Positions 25,638 to 35,262 of a stretch of DNA of 64,000 bases are shown here, piece by piece. The notes beneath the pieces are model-generated. The model ran no database searches. It saw only the letters and a program-made list of their open reading frames with translations, and was not told the origin of the DNA. The stretch is from Rhodothermales bacterium. Lineage in GTDB: Bacteria > Bacteroidota > Rhodothermia > Rhodothermales > VXPQ01. Made by a program: the position numbers and the translations under genes. Location of the stretch: NCBI GenBank assembly GCA_022821845.1, contig JAJECT010000028.1, positions 1 to 64,000 of the forward strand, written 5' to 3'. Each line of letters starts with the position of its first letter. Positions within the stretch are counted from its first letter, which is position 1.

Positions 25638-26336
25638 ATGGGAATCCACCGGGGAACGAATCAGAACATCCCGTCGGCGGCGACGCTGAACAAGGCTTTG
25701 CGCGCCGCGACGCGCCAGTCCGACGCCTATGTCTCGCCCGGCAAGGGCGGGCGAGACGCCGCGGCGGACCCCGTCCGTCTGTGGTTTGCGGATACGCCCC
25801 TTGGACCCGCGCTGGCCGGCGGCATTGGCGGCGGACTGTGCCTGCTCACGTTTCCGCCCGACGAAACGCTCGCCGAGGCGGACGCGCAGCCGGGGTCTAT
25901 TTGTGAATATATTGCGAATACGACGCAGCGGCTCGACCTGCCGGTTTCCTGGAACGGTTCGGCGAGCCACCCGCTGACAGACCAGCTGGCGAAGGAACTG
26001 GCCGAATGGTTTTCTGGCGCGCGGCGGGATTTCGAAATACCGCTTGTCCTGCGCGGCACGCCATTTCAACAAAGCGTCTGGAAAGCGCTTCAGGCCATAC
26101 CGTACGGCGCAGTGCGATCCTATGGCGACCTGGCCAGGTCCCTCGGCAAGCCCGAAGCGGCGCAGGCGGTCGGCGCCGCCAACGGACGTAATCCTGTATC
26201 GATCATCGTACCCTGCCACCGCGTGATCGGGGCAAACGGATCCCTGACGGGCTATGCGGGCGGCCTGGACCGCAAACGGCTCCTGCTCGCCCTCGAACAA
26301 AGCAACGCGGCAGCGGGGCAGGGACAACTATTTTAG
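25638..26336 (+). CDS. ogt: Methylated-DNA--protein-cysteine S-methyltransferase
   Basis: 232 residues, longer than the usual 160-190 because of an N-terminal extension of about 40 residues. The C-terminal domain has FQQSVWKALQAIPYGAVRSYGDLA, the Arg finger region GAANGRNPVSII, and the active site IVPCHRVIG with the acceptor Cys. It removes O6-alkyl groups from guanine by suicidal transfer. It is transcribed alone and diverges from the haem/HEAT gene across 98 bases. A start at a later codon near the Ogt N-domain cannot be excluded. The stop codon lies within a dispersed repeat copy. Confidence 0.95.
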   Translation: MGIHRGTNQNIPSAATLNKALRAATRQSDAYVSPGKGGRDAAADPVRLWFADTPLGPALAGGIGGGLCLLTFPPDETLAEADAQPGSICEYIANTTQRLDLPVSWNGSASHPLTDQLAKELAEWFSGARRDFEIPLVLRGTPFQQSVWKALQAIPYGAVRSYGDLARSLGKPEAAQAVGAANGRNPVSIIVPCHRVIGANGSLTGYAGGLDRKRLLLALEQSNAAAGQGQLF

Positions 26337-26373
26337 GAAGCGCTGATCAAAACCCCTTCGCTCAGCGCGTCAC
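26334..26373 (+). repeat. Dispersed repeat copy overlapping the ogt stop codon
   Basis: TAGGAAGCGCTGATCAAAACC then CCTTCGCTCAGCGCGTCAC. The last 32 bases match the inverted copy at 31013-31045 almost perfectly (CTGATCAAAnCCnCTTCGC, CTCAGCGCGTCAC). The TAG stop of ogt is the first triplet of the element. Confidence 0.75.
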
Positions 26374-26393
26374 GTTCGCCGCACGCCAGTGCG

Positions 26394-27944
26394 TCAATCC
26401 GCGCGCCATCTCAACAGAACATCTTTCAGCGCGTCCAGCAGCGGTTGAATTTCACTGGTCTTGTCCGCCGCTTCAAGGTATGCAACCCGGCGGCAAACCT
26501 CGGGTATGGTCCGGCCTTGCGCCTGCGCCAGATCGTAGAGTTTCGACTTGGCGATATTGGCTGGCGTATCCGACGCGGAATCGTAGACGGCGTCCAGCCG
26601 ACGGATTTCATCTGCGAGACTTGCAGGATCCGTTCCCAAATCGCTGGCCCATCGGTCGGGCGCCTGTTGCAAGCGCTTCCATAGCCAAACCTCTGGAATA
26701 TCGTTGCCCGGCAAAAACAAAACGGGCACATTGGCGCTGCCGCCGGCGTCGCGAATTTTTCGCTCCAGGCCGGTAGCGCGCTGATCCCCGTCAAGAACGA
26801 ACACAAAGTCGTCCAGCGAGCCGAATTTTCTGAACGCCGCGGCATGCATTGGAAACTCTGCTGCGCCCGTATCGCGACCGACGCGAATAGCCCCTCGCTT
26901 TATCCCCTCGTCCGGCACGAGGCAATCCAGTACGCCATCCAGAAGACCTTCGGCGACATCGTCTTCGCAGAGGAGATTCAGCGTATTATAGCACCGCCCG
27001 TAAAGCGCATCCTGGACGAGATCCCGATAGGACGGGAGCAGTTTCACCTCCCCGTCGTCTGTGCGTTCGAGAAAAATGCGTCCGCGCGGCGGAACCGAGT
27101 CAAGCGCTACGGGACTGTGCGACGTAACGACGATCTGGAGGTTGTTGCGGAGCGCCAACTGCTGCAATTGCAACATAAGTATTTGCTGAACCCACGGATG
27201 CAGGCCCGCTTCCACTTCGTCAATGAGAATAAGCGCGTCTTTCAGTTGCGATATATCCTGGGATAGCCGCAGAATGGCGCGTTCCCCGGCCGCCATATGC
27301 ATCTCGGAATAGGAGGCGCCCGTCTCTTGCTCGGCAAACAGCAGGCTCTTGTTTTTACTGGAGAGCCTGGTCACCTCGGAATAGCGAAAGGGCAATATCT
27401 GCTGTGCAAAGTTGATCTGGGAGGCCGTCAGCGCCGTCTCGTCGGGAGGCGCTTTAAGGTGAGACATCCTCAATACCCCGCGCACCTCAGAGGGCGCGCT
27501 CAAGTTGGTAAGGGTGCGCAAATACACTGGGCGTTCGGGTTGTACGGCGCCTTTCCGACCAAAGAAGCTGCGACTCCAGCCTTTGGCGCGGCGCCAGCGC
27601 ATAGCGCGTCGACCAACAGGCGTCGAGTATTCGAATTCGATAACGATCGGTTGCCTTGCATCCGTACGCCCCCGGTGTTTGGGTCGATAATCGGGAAAAA
27701 GCGTAGAGGGCACGAAATCCTTGACGCCGGCTCCAGGCACCTTGTAGGCGCAGGCAGCAGCGAACAGCACTGTTGACTTGCCGCTCGCGTTGCCACCGGC
27801 GATCACGCTCACCGGATAGCTGAATTTCACCCGCAAATCTTTAATGCCGCGAAGGCCCGACAGATAGATCTCGTCAAGGAAGTGAGGCATGTGGGGCCGC
27901 TTGCCATCAAGCCGCTCCCATAGATTTTCAAATCGTTTATTCAT
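26394..27944 (-). CDS. OLD-family ATPase with C-terminal TOPRIM nuclease
   Basis: 516 residues; GGAGAAACGG stands before the ATG at 27944. The N-terminal ABC-type ATPase has Walker A AGGNASGKST, signature-like MAAGERAILRLSQ, Walker B ALILIDEVEAGLHP and H-loop TSHS. The C-terminal part reads NLLCEDDVAEGLLDGVL (catalytic Glu) and FVFVLDGDQRATG (Asp-x-Asp), a TOPRIM nuclease. Family members include phage P2 Old and GajA of the Gabija system. No GajB-like helicase gene adjoins it, so I call it a stand-alone OLD protein, a likely defence or DNA-repair nuclease. It starts 27 bases after the UPF0182 gene and may be co-transcribed. Confidence 0.88.
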   Translation of the reverse strand: MNKRFENLWERLDGKRPHMPHFLDEIYLSGLRGIKDLRVKFSYPVSVIAGGNASGKSTVLFAAACAYKVPGAGVKDFVPSTLFPDYRPKHRGRTDARQPIVIEFEYSTPVGRRAMRWRRAKGWSRSFFGRKGAVQPERPVYLRTLTNLSAPSEVRGVLRMSHLKAPPDETALTASQINFAQQILPFRYSEVTRLSSKNKSLLFAEQETGASYSEMHMAAGERAILRLSQDISQLKDALILIDEVEAGLHPWVQQILMLQLQQLALRNNLQIVVTSHSPVALDSVPPRGRIFLERTDDGEVKLLPSYRDLVQDALYGRCYNTLNLLCEDDVAEGLLDGVLDCLVPDEGIKRGAIRVGRDTGAAEFPMHAAAFRKFGSLDDFVFVLDGDQRATGLERKIRDAGGSANVPVLFLPGNDIPEVWLWKRLQQAPDRWASDLGTDPASLADEIRRLDAVYDSASDTPANIAKSKLYDLAQAQGRTIPEVCRRVAYLEAADKTSEIQPLLDALKDVLLRWRAD

Positions 27945-27971
27945 AACCGTTTCTCCTATAACCCCCCAACC

Positions 27972-30713
27972 CTATTCCGTAATCGCCTGGTCCAGTTCTT
28001 CCATCACCTCGCCGTAGCGCGCCCAGTCTCCGGCTTCGAAAGCCGCGCGCAAGCGGCTCCACAGCGCGCGTACGCGCTCCAGATCGTCCGGCGATACGGT
28101 CGGCGCAGCGGCGCCCGCCTCCCCGCCGTCCGGCGACGATGCTCCGGCATATTCCACGGGAGCAACCGCTTCTCGCCCGAACAACGCGGCCAGCGACTCG
28201 TCCAGCGTCGGCTCCATGGCGATGTCGTCCCCGAACGCCACGATCACGCGCTGCAGCTGCGGAATATCCACGCCTTCCGCCAAGAGAAACACCGGCTCGA
28301 CGTACAGGAACGAATTCTCGACGGGAATCACCATGAGATTGCCCCGAATGACCCGCGAACCGCGCTGATCCCACAACGCCAGCTGCTGGGATATTTCCGG
28401 GTCCTGGTCGACGCGGGCCTCTATCTGGGCCGGGCCGTAAATAAGGCGCTGCTTGGGCAACTTGTACACCACGAGGCGCCCGTACTCTTCGGAATCGGAC
28501 TTCGCCGCCATCCACGAAATCATGTTGTCTCTGTTTTCGGGCGTAAGCGGACTGATCAGCATGAATTCCAGCGGTCCGCGGGCGTCTTCCGCCTCGGCGG
28601 CGCCCGCCGCCGAAGGAAGCCGGGCCAGCACGTAGTACGGCTCCATAACCAGCTGCTGACCGCCGTATTTCTCGAAGGGCCGCGTCCACAGGTCTTCGTT
28701 GTTGTAGAACACCTGCGGATTGGTCATGTGGTAGCGATTGAATCGTTCGAGCTGGATTTCGAACAGATCCTGCGGATACCGGAAATGACGCTCCAGCGCC
28801 GGGGGCATCTCTTCGCGCGCCCTGAAGAGATTCGGAAAGATGGATCGGTACACCTGCAATACGGGGTCCTCGGCGTCCATCACATAGTAATCGACGGCGC
28901 CGTCGTAGGCGTCCACCATGATTTTTACCGAATTCCGGATATAATTGAAATTCCGGAACGGCTGGGAATACGGAAAATTCTGCGAGGTCGTATAGGCGTC
29001 CTGCACCCAGTACAACCGGTCGTCGCCCATCACGAGATAGGGGTCCCTGTCCAGTTCAAGGAACGGCGTAATCTGCCGGATGCGCTCCTGTACGCTGCGC
29101 CATATTTGCAGTCTGCTTTCGGAATGAATGTAGTCCGAGAGGAGAATGTTGACGTCGCGAAGCTCCCAGGCGTACAACAAACGATGCAGCACGGAGCGGA
29201 TGGGCAGTCCGCCCTGGCCGGCGTAGGAATTGTACACGTTTTCGTCCCCGCTGGGATAATCCAGCTCCTCGGCGCCCGTATTCACGATGTAGTAGCCGCC
29301 CACCTCTTCTTCGCCGTAATAAATCGCCGGATTCTCCACCGTCAGTTCCTCGTATCCGAAATCCGGCGGCAAGTCCTTGACCACGAGAATCGGCTCGCCC
29401 TGACTATTCATTTCCGTAACGGGACTCATGGCCAGGCCGTACCCGTGCGTAAAGATCAGGCGGCGATTGACCCAGTTGTCCGACTGGCCCGGCAAGTCCG
29501 CAGATATTTCCCGCGCCGATATCATCACCTGCGTCACATCGCCGCCGTACTCGTAGCGGTCGTTGTCCACGGAGAAAAATTCGTAGTACGTACGAATTTC
29601 CTGGAGCTGCTTGTAGGTCTGGATCAACAACCGGGGATCCCAGAGCCGGATATTGTCCACGGCGTCCTGATTGTTCCGAATATCCTCTATGCGGAGCGTG
29701 TCGTTGGCTTCGTACTCTACCTCCGTAACGTCGTGCAGATTGTACGCCAGCCGGGTCATGGCGATGTTGTGCTCCAGGTACGGCGTCTCCAGTTCGAGTT
29801 CGTTCGGTTCGACGAGAAACTTTTGCACCATGCCGGGAAGCGCCATGCGTCCCAGCCCCCAGGCCACCACGGCCACGCCCACCGCGACGCCCATCATCCG
29901 GCGAGAAACAGCCCACCGCGTACTGACGAACAGGAATGCGGCGAGCAACGTCACCGCGACCAGCACGATCCAGAGCGCGGGCAATACAATATGCACGTCG
30001 GTATACCCCGCCCCGAAAACAATCCCCTGCGAGGAAAAAAGAATCTCGTAGCGCTCCAGGAAAAGGCCCGCCGCAAGCAGTAGCAACCAGAGCGCGGCGT
30101 TCAGTTTGAGGTGCGTTCGGACATTCTTGCGGGCCTGTACGCCCCGCCGCAGGCCTTCGAACGTCAGGAGGCGCAGCGTCGAGTAGACGGCGAGCAGCGC
30201 AAGCAGCGTAAGGAAAACGAGCAGCGCAAAGGAGGTCTGCATCATCTCCCAGAACGGGAGCTGGAACATATAGAAGCCGATATCCTTCCCGAAAATGGGG
30301 TCGTTCTGTCCAAACGGTTCGTTCCAGAGAAACCGAAGCGATTCGTCCCACCCAAGGTAGAACGTGAGCGCGAACAGCAAGGCGAAAAACAAGGCGGCGC
30401 CGGTCAATATCTTCCTGACGCGCCGGAAATGCGGCGGATGGCCGAGGTTCAACTCGATATCCTGGAGGGGCGTGCCCGTAAAGGTCGCCCAGCGCAACTC
30501 CCCGGCCAGCATGCGCGCATTGGCGACGAGAAAAACGCCCGCAACCACGAACGCAAGCGCGCCAAGGCTTATTTTGGCCAACTTGAGCGTCCAGAAAACG
30601 CCCTCGTACCCCACCTGGCGCATCCACATCCATTCGAAAATGACGGAGGTTGAAATGCTCAGGACGATAAGCGGAACAACGATATAGAGCAGAATGCGAA
30701 AGCGTCGCGGCAT
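27972..30713 (-). CDS. UPF0182 (COG1615) large membrane protein
   Basis: 913 residues. About seven membrane segments occupy the first 330 residues (YIVVPLIVLSISTSVIF, LALVFVVAG-type helices). A long extracytoplasmic domain follows with family landmarks: YLEHNIAMTRLAYNLHDV, FTHGYGLAMSPVTEMNSQGEP, NPAIYYGEE, KIMVDAYDGAVDYY and VIPVENSFLYVEPVFL. A Gly/Ala/Glu-rich linker and a short C-terminal helix close the protein. The family is widespread in Actinobacteria, Cyanobacteria and others, and its function is not established. It is the first gene before the OLD ATPase. Confidence 0.93.
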   Translation of the reverse strand: MPRRFRILLYIVVPLIVLSISTSVIFEWMWMRQVGYEGVFWTLKLAKISLGALAFVVAGVFLVANARMLAGELRWATFTGTPLQDIELNLGHPPHFRRVRKILTGAALFFALLFALTFYLGWDESLRFLWNEPFGQNDPIFGKDIGFYMFQLPFWEMMQTSFALLVFLTLLALLAVYSTLRLLTFEGLRRGVQARKNVRTHLKLNAALWLLLLAAGLFLERYEILFSSQGIVFGAGYTDVHIVLPALWIVLVAVTLLAAFLFVSTRWAVSRRMMGVAVGVAVVAWGLGRMALPGMVQKFLVEPNELELETPYLEHNIAMTRLAYNLHDVTEVEYEANDTLRIEDIRNNQDAVDNIRLWDPRLLIQTYKQLQEIRTYYEFFSVDNDRYEYGGDVTQVMISAREISADLPGQSDNWVNRRLIFTHGYGLAMSPVTEMNSQGEPILVVKDLPPDFGYEELTVENPAIYYGEEEVGGYYIVNTGAEELDYPSGDENVYNSYAGQGGLPIRSVLHRLLYAWELRDVNILLSDYIHSESRLQIWRSVQERIRQITPFLELDRDPYLVMGDDRLYWVQDAYTTSQNFPYSQPFRNFNYIRNSVKIMVDAYDGAVDYYVMDAEDPVLQVYRSIFPNLFRAREEMPPALERHFRYPQDLFEIQLERFNRYHMTNPQVFYNNEDLWTRPFEKYGGQQLVMEPYYVLARLPSAAGAAEAEDARGPLEFMLISPLTPENRDNMISWMAAKSDSEEYGRLVVYKLPKQRLIYGPAQIEARVDQDPEISQQLALWDQRGSRVIRGNLMVIPVENSFLYVEPVFLLAEGVDIPQLQRVIVAFGDDIAMEPTLDESLAALFGREAVAPVEYAGASSPDGGEAGAAAPTVSPDDLERVRALWSRLRAAFEAGDWARYGEVMEELDQAITE

Positions 30714-30790
30714 GGGATCGTAGTATGGATGGTGGCCATGTCCCGAAAAGCAGATAAAAAACGCTGTCTTTTCGGGCCGGATTTCCTGTA

Positions 30791-31055
30791 TTTTAGGATA
30801 CTCTGATTAAATCCGCGAAGCTCAGAGGCATGCGAGGGGTGCGCTGGCAAGGAATGACGAAGCAATGTGGTAGGCCCCACATAATGAGGAATGACACAGC
30901 CAGCGTGCCCCTCGCAGCCTCCCGAAGGGCGCGTCACGGACGCAACGTACCGAATCTACGGTGTTTTTTGCTGATTTCAATGATCCGGGCATGACGATCT
31001 TTGCGGGCAATAGTGACGCGCTGAGCGAAGCGGCTTTGATCAGAGTATCCTTAAT
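30791..31055. mobile_element. MITE-like element with ~35-bp terminal inverted repeats
   Basis: The left end (30791-30825, TTTTAGGATACTCTGATTAA…) and the complement of the right end (31021-31055, ATTAAGGATACTCTGATC…) agree at about 28 of 35 positions. An internal inverted repeat (30832-30848 with 30899-30915, GCGAGGGG…CGCTGGC) gives a long hairpin, and AGGAATGAC occurs twice between the arms. There is no coding capacity. Its termini match single copies elsewhere in the window. The remainder of the 30714-31105 gap holds nothing else I recognise. Confidence 0.65.
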
Positions 31056-31105
31056 ATCGCCCGTACGCAATCGGCGCGGGTCTTGCGCCCGGCCCGCCCG
31101 CCGCA

Positions 31106-31870
31106 TTACTCCTGGGCGGATTCCTCTTCTGCCTCTGGACCCGATCCCGGGCCTGATCCTGCGTCTGATTCAAAATTTGGCGCTTCCGCGGATGTTTCGG
31201 CGGGCTCGGCGGCGTCTGGAACGGGCGCCCTGGCCTCTGCCGGGGCGTTTTCGGCGACAGAATCGGGCGGGGCCTCGTTTTCGGGCGGATCCGCTTCCGG
31301 CAGCGGATTGTCCGGCAAAATATCTTCCCCGATCTCCCCTATCGTTCCGCGCGCCTCGCGACCGAACCGCTCCGACAATTCCTGAACGGAAGGAAACATG
31401 CCTGCGACAAAATCCCAGCTGGCGGGAAAAACCGCTGCGACGGGCCCGTACAGCATGGACGCCTCGCGGTGCTTCTGCGTCGGCGCGCGAAAGAAACCCA
31501 GCGCCAGAAACAGTACGCTCAGAAGCAGCGCGGCCTTGCATGCGCCCAATACCGCCCCGCACGCCCGATTCAATATGCCCAGGCGGAGCACCTTGAGGCT
31601 GGTTTCGATGAGCCGGGTCAGCAGGCGCAGGACCAATTGGCCTGCTGCGAACACCAGCATAAAGCCGACGACAAGGGCGACCTGCGGCCCCAGGCCCAGC
31701 AGCCCGCCTGCGGCGTCCCCGACGGGACGCATAAACTCGACGGCCAGAACGATGCTCAGGACGGTGCCTGCCAGGCCCGTAATCTGACGGACGGCTCCGG
31801 TTGCGAAACCGCGAATCAGCCCCAGCAACAAGCCCGCGGCAATCAGAATGTCAAGCGTGGCGGAGGGCAT
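31106..31870 (-). CDS. CvpA-family membrane protein with acidic low-complexity tail
   Basis: 254 residues. The N-terminal CvpA domain (about 1-165) has four hydrophobic segments: DILIAAGLLLGLIRGFATGAV, LAGTVLSIVLAVEF, LVVGFMLVFAAGQLVLRLLTR and GACKAALLLSVLFLALG. This is the family related to the colicin V production protein, which acts in the inner membrane and in envelope stress. The C-terminal about 75 residues are Pro/Glu/Ala-rich (EADPPENEAPPDS) and probably disordered. It ends the same-strand run after DUF2569 (90-base gap). Confidence 0.85.
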   Translation of the reverse strand: MPSATLDILIAAGLLLGLIRGFATGAVRQITGLAGTVLSIVLAVEFMRPVGDAAGGLLGLGPQVALVVGFMLVFAAGQLVLRLLTRLIETSLKVLRLGILNRACGAVLGACKAALLLSVLFLALGFFRAPTQKHREASMLYGPVAAVFPASWDFVAGMFPSVQELSERFGREARGTIGEIGEDILPDNPLPEADPPENEAPPDSVAENAPAEARAPVPDAAEPAETSAEAPNFESDAGSGPGSGPEAEEESAQE

Positions 31871-31959
31871 GGGACTTCGGGGTATCGCTGCGGCGGATCG
31901 GGGCCAGGCATGGATGATACGGTGCGGCGGGCATATTGTACGGGGTTCCGGGCGGCCTT

Positions 31960-32385
31960 TTACGAGAAGGTGTTTCGGATGCGCGCGGAGCGGCGGAAGT
32001 ATTGCGTCCAGACGATGGCCCAGGCCAGCGAAAAGAGAATGATCCCCGGAAAAATCGCCAGTTCGCCAAGCAGCGCCCCGCTATGCGGCCGCGGCCACCC
32101 CTTCAGAATCCCGTCGAACAACGCGCCATACGCCATGCGCAAGGTCATCAGAATCGATCCGGCCCACAACGCCGCTACGTTCCACCTTGGGGCTGCGGGG
32201 TGTTTTCGGAGAAGAAGCCATAGCGGCGCGGCCAACGCCAGGAAAATCCCAGCCATCAGTATGGCCGGGTATTCGAAGAACCATCCCGACAGGCCCATCG
32301 AATAGAACAGCAGGACAGGTATCGACCCGACGAGGTAAACCAGCAGCCAACCTCCTGCGCCTTCTATATGGTCTTTTCCCGTCAT
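31960..32385 (-). CDS. DUF2569-like small membrane protein
   Basis: About 141 residues from the ATG at 32385. The opening GAGGWLLVYLVGSIPVLLF is the usual DUF2569 start, followed by three more hydrophobic segments and WVWTQYF-type residues near the end (AIVWTQYFRRSARI). The family has no known function. It lies upstream of CvpA on the same strand. An element copy (GGATACTCT, minus strand) stands about 20 bases before its start. Confidence 0.75.
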   Translation of the reverse strand: MTGKDHIEGAGGWLLVYLVGSIPVLLFYSMGLSGWFFEYPAILMAGIFLALAAPLWLLLRKHPAAPRWNVAALWAGSILMTLRMAYGALFDGILKGWPRPHSGALLGELAIFPGIILFSLAWAIVWTQYFRRSARIRNTFS

Positions 32386-32402
32386 CGTTTGCCTTGTCCG
32401 GT

Positions 32403-32470
32403 AGAGTATCCTTATAATATACGGACATCGCAAGGGATACGCTGATAAAAAACCGCCTCTTTCGCGCAAA
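32403..32470. repeat. Two facing partial copies of the GGATACTCTGAT element
   Basis: The minus-strand copy AAGGATACTCT (32403-32413) and the plus-strand copy GGGATACGCTGATAAAAAACC (32434-32454) lie back to back in the region upstream of the DUF2569 gene. The remaining gap to 32722 shows no further signal I can defend. Confidence 0.5.
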
Positions 32471-32722
32471 CCGCTGCGCCGGTTCGTTGTCGGCGAAATC
32501 CGGAAACGACGGATCATTCGGGCAAAACAGGCTGGAGCAAGTCTCGTACTCCTTGCGCGCGGGAACAAGCGCCCGGCACTCAGCCTGTGCGCTCCCCCCG
32601 CACACGCAATCCCCCATAAAAAATCAGAAAAACATGAACATATCGAAATGCAGTTGCCGAAATTACCTCTTACGTCCGCCTGTGTGCTGGCGGAGGTCGT
32701 TCGATCCTATGAACAACCCGTA

Positions 32723-33196
32723 ATGAACAACACCCATCGCTCGGAATACGCGGAAGCGATCGTCGTGCTCGCGCTCAGAGACAGCGGGTGGATCCGCATG
32801 AAGCCATGGGACGGGTGGGATTGCGAGCACGAATCGGGCCTGCGGCTGGAAGTCAAGCAGTCCGCCGCGGCGCAAACATGGGGAAGCGGCACCAACCGCA
32901 GTTTTCCCCGATTCGACATTGCTCCCCGGAAAGGGTTTTGGGAAGAGGAAGAAACCTGGGTGCCCTTGTCTAAGCCCGGACGCCTTGCGGATATTTATGT
33001 GTTCGCCTGGCATAGCGAGCCGCACGAGCGAGCGGACCAGCGAGACCCTGCTCGTTGGGAATTCTATGTGGTTCTGACGCGCGACTTGCCTCAGAAGCAG
33101 AAGACCATCAGCCTGACCCGGCTTCGCAGCATTACGAACTCGTGCACGGTGGACGGTCTTGCAGCGACCGTGAAAAAGTCGACGGCGGCGCTGTGA
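32723..33196 (+). CDS. Small PD-(D/E)XK nuclease-fold protein
   Basis: About 157 residues from the ATG at 32723; an in-frame ATG at 32648 would add 25 residues. An N-terminal Glu helix (HRSEYAEAIVVLALRDSGW) precedes WDGWDCEHESGLRLEVKQSA, a clear Asp…Glu-x-Lys active-site arrangement of PD-(D/E)XK enzymes. Later motifs are DIYVFAWHSE and WEFYVVLTRDLP. The layout is that of small restriction-like or repair nucleases, but I cannot name the family. There is no methyltransferase beside it. It opens the accessory island that runs to McrBC. Confidence 0.65.
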   Translation: MNNTHRSEYAEAIVVLALRDSGWIRMKPWDGWDCEHESGLRLEVKQSAAAQTWGSGTNRSFPRFDIAPRKGFWEEEETWVPLSKPGRLADIYVFAWHSEPHERADQRDPARWEFYVVLTRDLPQKQKTISLTRLRSITNSCTVDGLAATVKKSTAAL

Positions 33197-33300
33197 GGCG
33201 AAGCGGGGCATGCGGCGGCGCAAGGAAACGCGCCATGCCATCGCCCGGCACGACATGAGGCGGGCAGAAGCGGGAGCAGGCCGGTTTTGACGCAGATATA

Positions 33301-35130
33301 TTACCCTCCCTGCGAAACCTGGCTGACGCCCGTGATCACGGCAAGGAACGCCTCCCCGTAGCGGTTCAGCTTCGTCTCGCCCACCCCGCTCAATCGCGCG
33401 AATTCCTCCAGGGTAGCGGGGCGCTGGTGGACCATGTTGCGGAGCGTGGCATCGTGGAAAATGACGTAAGGAGGAACCTTCTGGGCCTGCGCCAACTCGG
33501 TCCGGCGCGTACGCAACGCCTCCCACAACGCTTCGTCCCAGGTGGCGGGATCGGGGGGTGGCGGGGGTTCCTTCGACTTGCGCCTGGCCCTCGCGCGAGC
33601 AGGCCGCAGATCCTCTCGCAGCAGCACCTGTTCCTCGCCTCGCAACACGGGCCGGCTGGCCTTGGTCAGTTTAAGCGAACCGTACCGTTCCATGTCCACG
33701 CTGAGCAGACCCCGCGCGACCAGCTGGCGAAAGAGCGAACGCCAGCGATAGGGATCAAGGTCGGCGCCCACGCCGTGCGTCGGAATGCGGTCGTGGCCGA
33801 AGCGGAGTATGCGCTCATTCTCCAGCCCGCGAAGCACGTCGATCAGATACCCCGCACCAAACATCTGCCCCGTGCGCGACACGCACGACAACGCCTTCTG
33901 GCACGCCACGGTCGCATCCCAGGAAGCGACCGGCGCAAGGCAGTTATCGCAGTTGCCACAGGGTTCCGGGAGGGTATCGCCGAAATAGGCGAGCAGCGTT
34001 TGCCTGCGGCAGGTCGTCAACTCGCAATAGCCAAGCATGGCGTCGAGTTTGCGAATCTCCAGGCGCTTGCGCATCTCGCCGGCGCTTGATCCCTCCACCA
34101 TCTGGCGCAGCGTGACCACTTCCTTAAGACCGTAGATCATCCATGCGTCGGCAGGCTCGCCGTCGCGCCCCGCCCGCCCCGTCTCCTGGTAATAGGCCTC
34201 TATGCTTTTCGGGAGGTCCAGATGGGCGACGAAACGGACGTCGGGTTTATCAATGCCCATGCCAAAGGCGACCGTGGCCACGATCACGATGCCCTCTTCG
34301 CGCTGGAAGCGGTCCTGGTTGCGGCGGCGAACGTCTGCATCGAGCCCCGCGTGGTACGGCAGCGCATGTACGCCCATGCCGCGCAGCCACTCCGCCGTCT
34401 CGTCGACGCCACGACGCGACAGGCAGTAAACAATGCCGGCGTTGCCGCGGTGGCGCTCCTCCAGGAAGCGCTGGAGTTGCTGTCAAGCGCGGTTCTTCGG
34501 CACGACGGCGTACCGGATGTTGGGCCGGTCGAAACCGCTTACGAACTGCGGGGCGCGGGTCAGGCCCAGGCGGCGCACGATCTCGCGGCGGGTGGGTTCG
34601 TCCGCGGTGGCGGTAAGCGCAATCCGGGGGACGTCGGGGAAACGCTCGCGAAGGGCCGAAAGCTGAAGGTACTCGGGACGGAAATCGTGTCCCCACTGGG
34701 AGACGCAGTGTGCCTCGTCTATGGCGAAGAGGGCGAGCCGGGCGCGCGCAAGGAGTTCCAGGGTGCGGTCGCCGAACAAACGCTCCGGGGCAATGTAGAG
34801 GAGGTCAAGCAACCCGTCCTTCACGGCGGTCTCGACTTCCTGCGCCTCACGGTAAGAGAGCGTCGAGTTGAGGCAGGCGGCCCGGACGCCCGTCTGGCGC
34901 AGCGCCTCGACCTGGTCCTGCATGAGGGCAATCAACGGGGAAACGACCACGCCTACTCCGTCCCGCACAATGGCCGGAATCTGGTAGCAAAGCGACTTGC
35001 CGCCGCCGGTGGGCATGAGGACCAGGCTGTCGCCGCCAGATACGGTGTGCTCGATCACGGCTTCCTGCTGACCGAGAAAGCCGGGAAAGCCGAAGACGCG
35101 GCGGAGGACGTCGTGAATGGTTTGGGACAT
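33301..35130 (-). pseudogene. recQ: recQ ATP-dependent DNA helicase, interrupted by one in-frame TGA
   Basis: Reading from the ATG at 35130 gives a helicase N-half: VFGFPGFLGQQEAVIEHTVSG, MPTGGGKSLCYQ (Walker A), VVSPLIALMQDQV, FAIDEAHCVSQWGHDFRPEY and ALTATAD. At 34483-34485 the frame meets TGA after VPKNRA, then continues without shift as [41 protein letters not shown] and [14 protein letters not shown]. The zinc-binding RQC part ([11 protein letters not shown]…CGNCDNC), winged helix and HRDC domain end at 33301. The total is 609 residues plus stop, the normal full RecQ length. A single CGA to TGA change explains it; sequencing error and read-through are alternatives. The downstream half could restart at 34377. 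Confidence 0.9.
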
Positions 35131-35262
35131 GGGTGGCCGGACTGCCGTTCCGGCAAGATTGCGGTGGGCGGGGTTCATCCTGCAATGTAAACGCCACAGA
35201 GGAAAGCGGAAAGGGCGTATTCGCAATGCTGTACCCCTTTGCCTGACATCCGGGAGGCTCCC

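Noticed and set aside
26394-27944. Gabija system
   Set aside because: The OLD-TOPRIM protein is GajA-like, but no UvrD-like GajB gene is next to it on either side.
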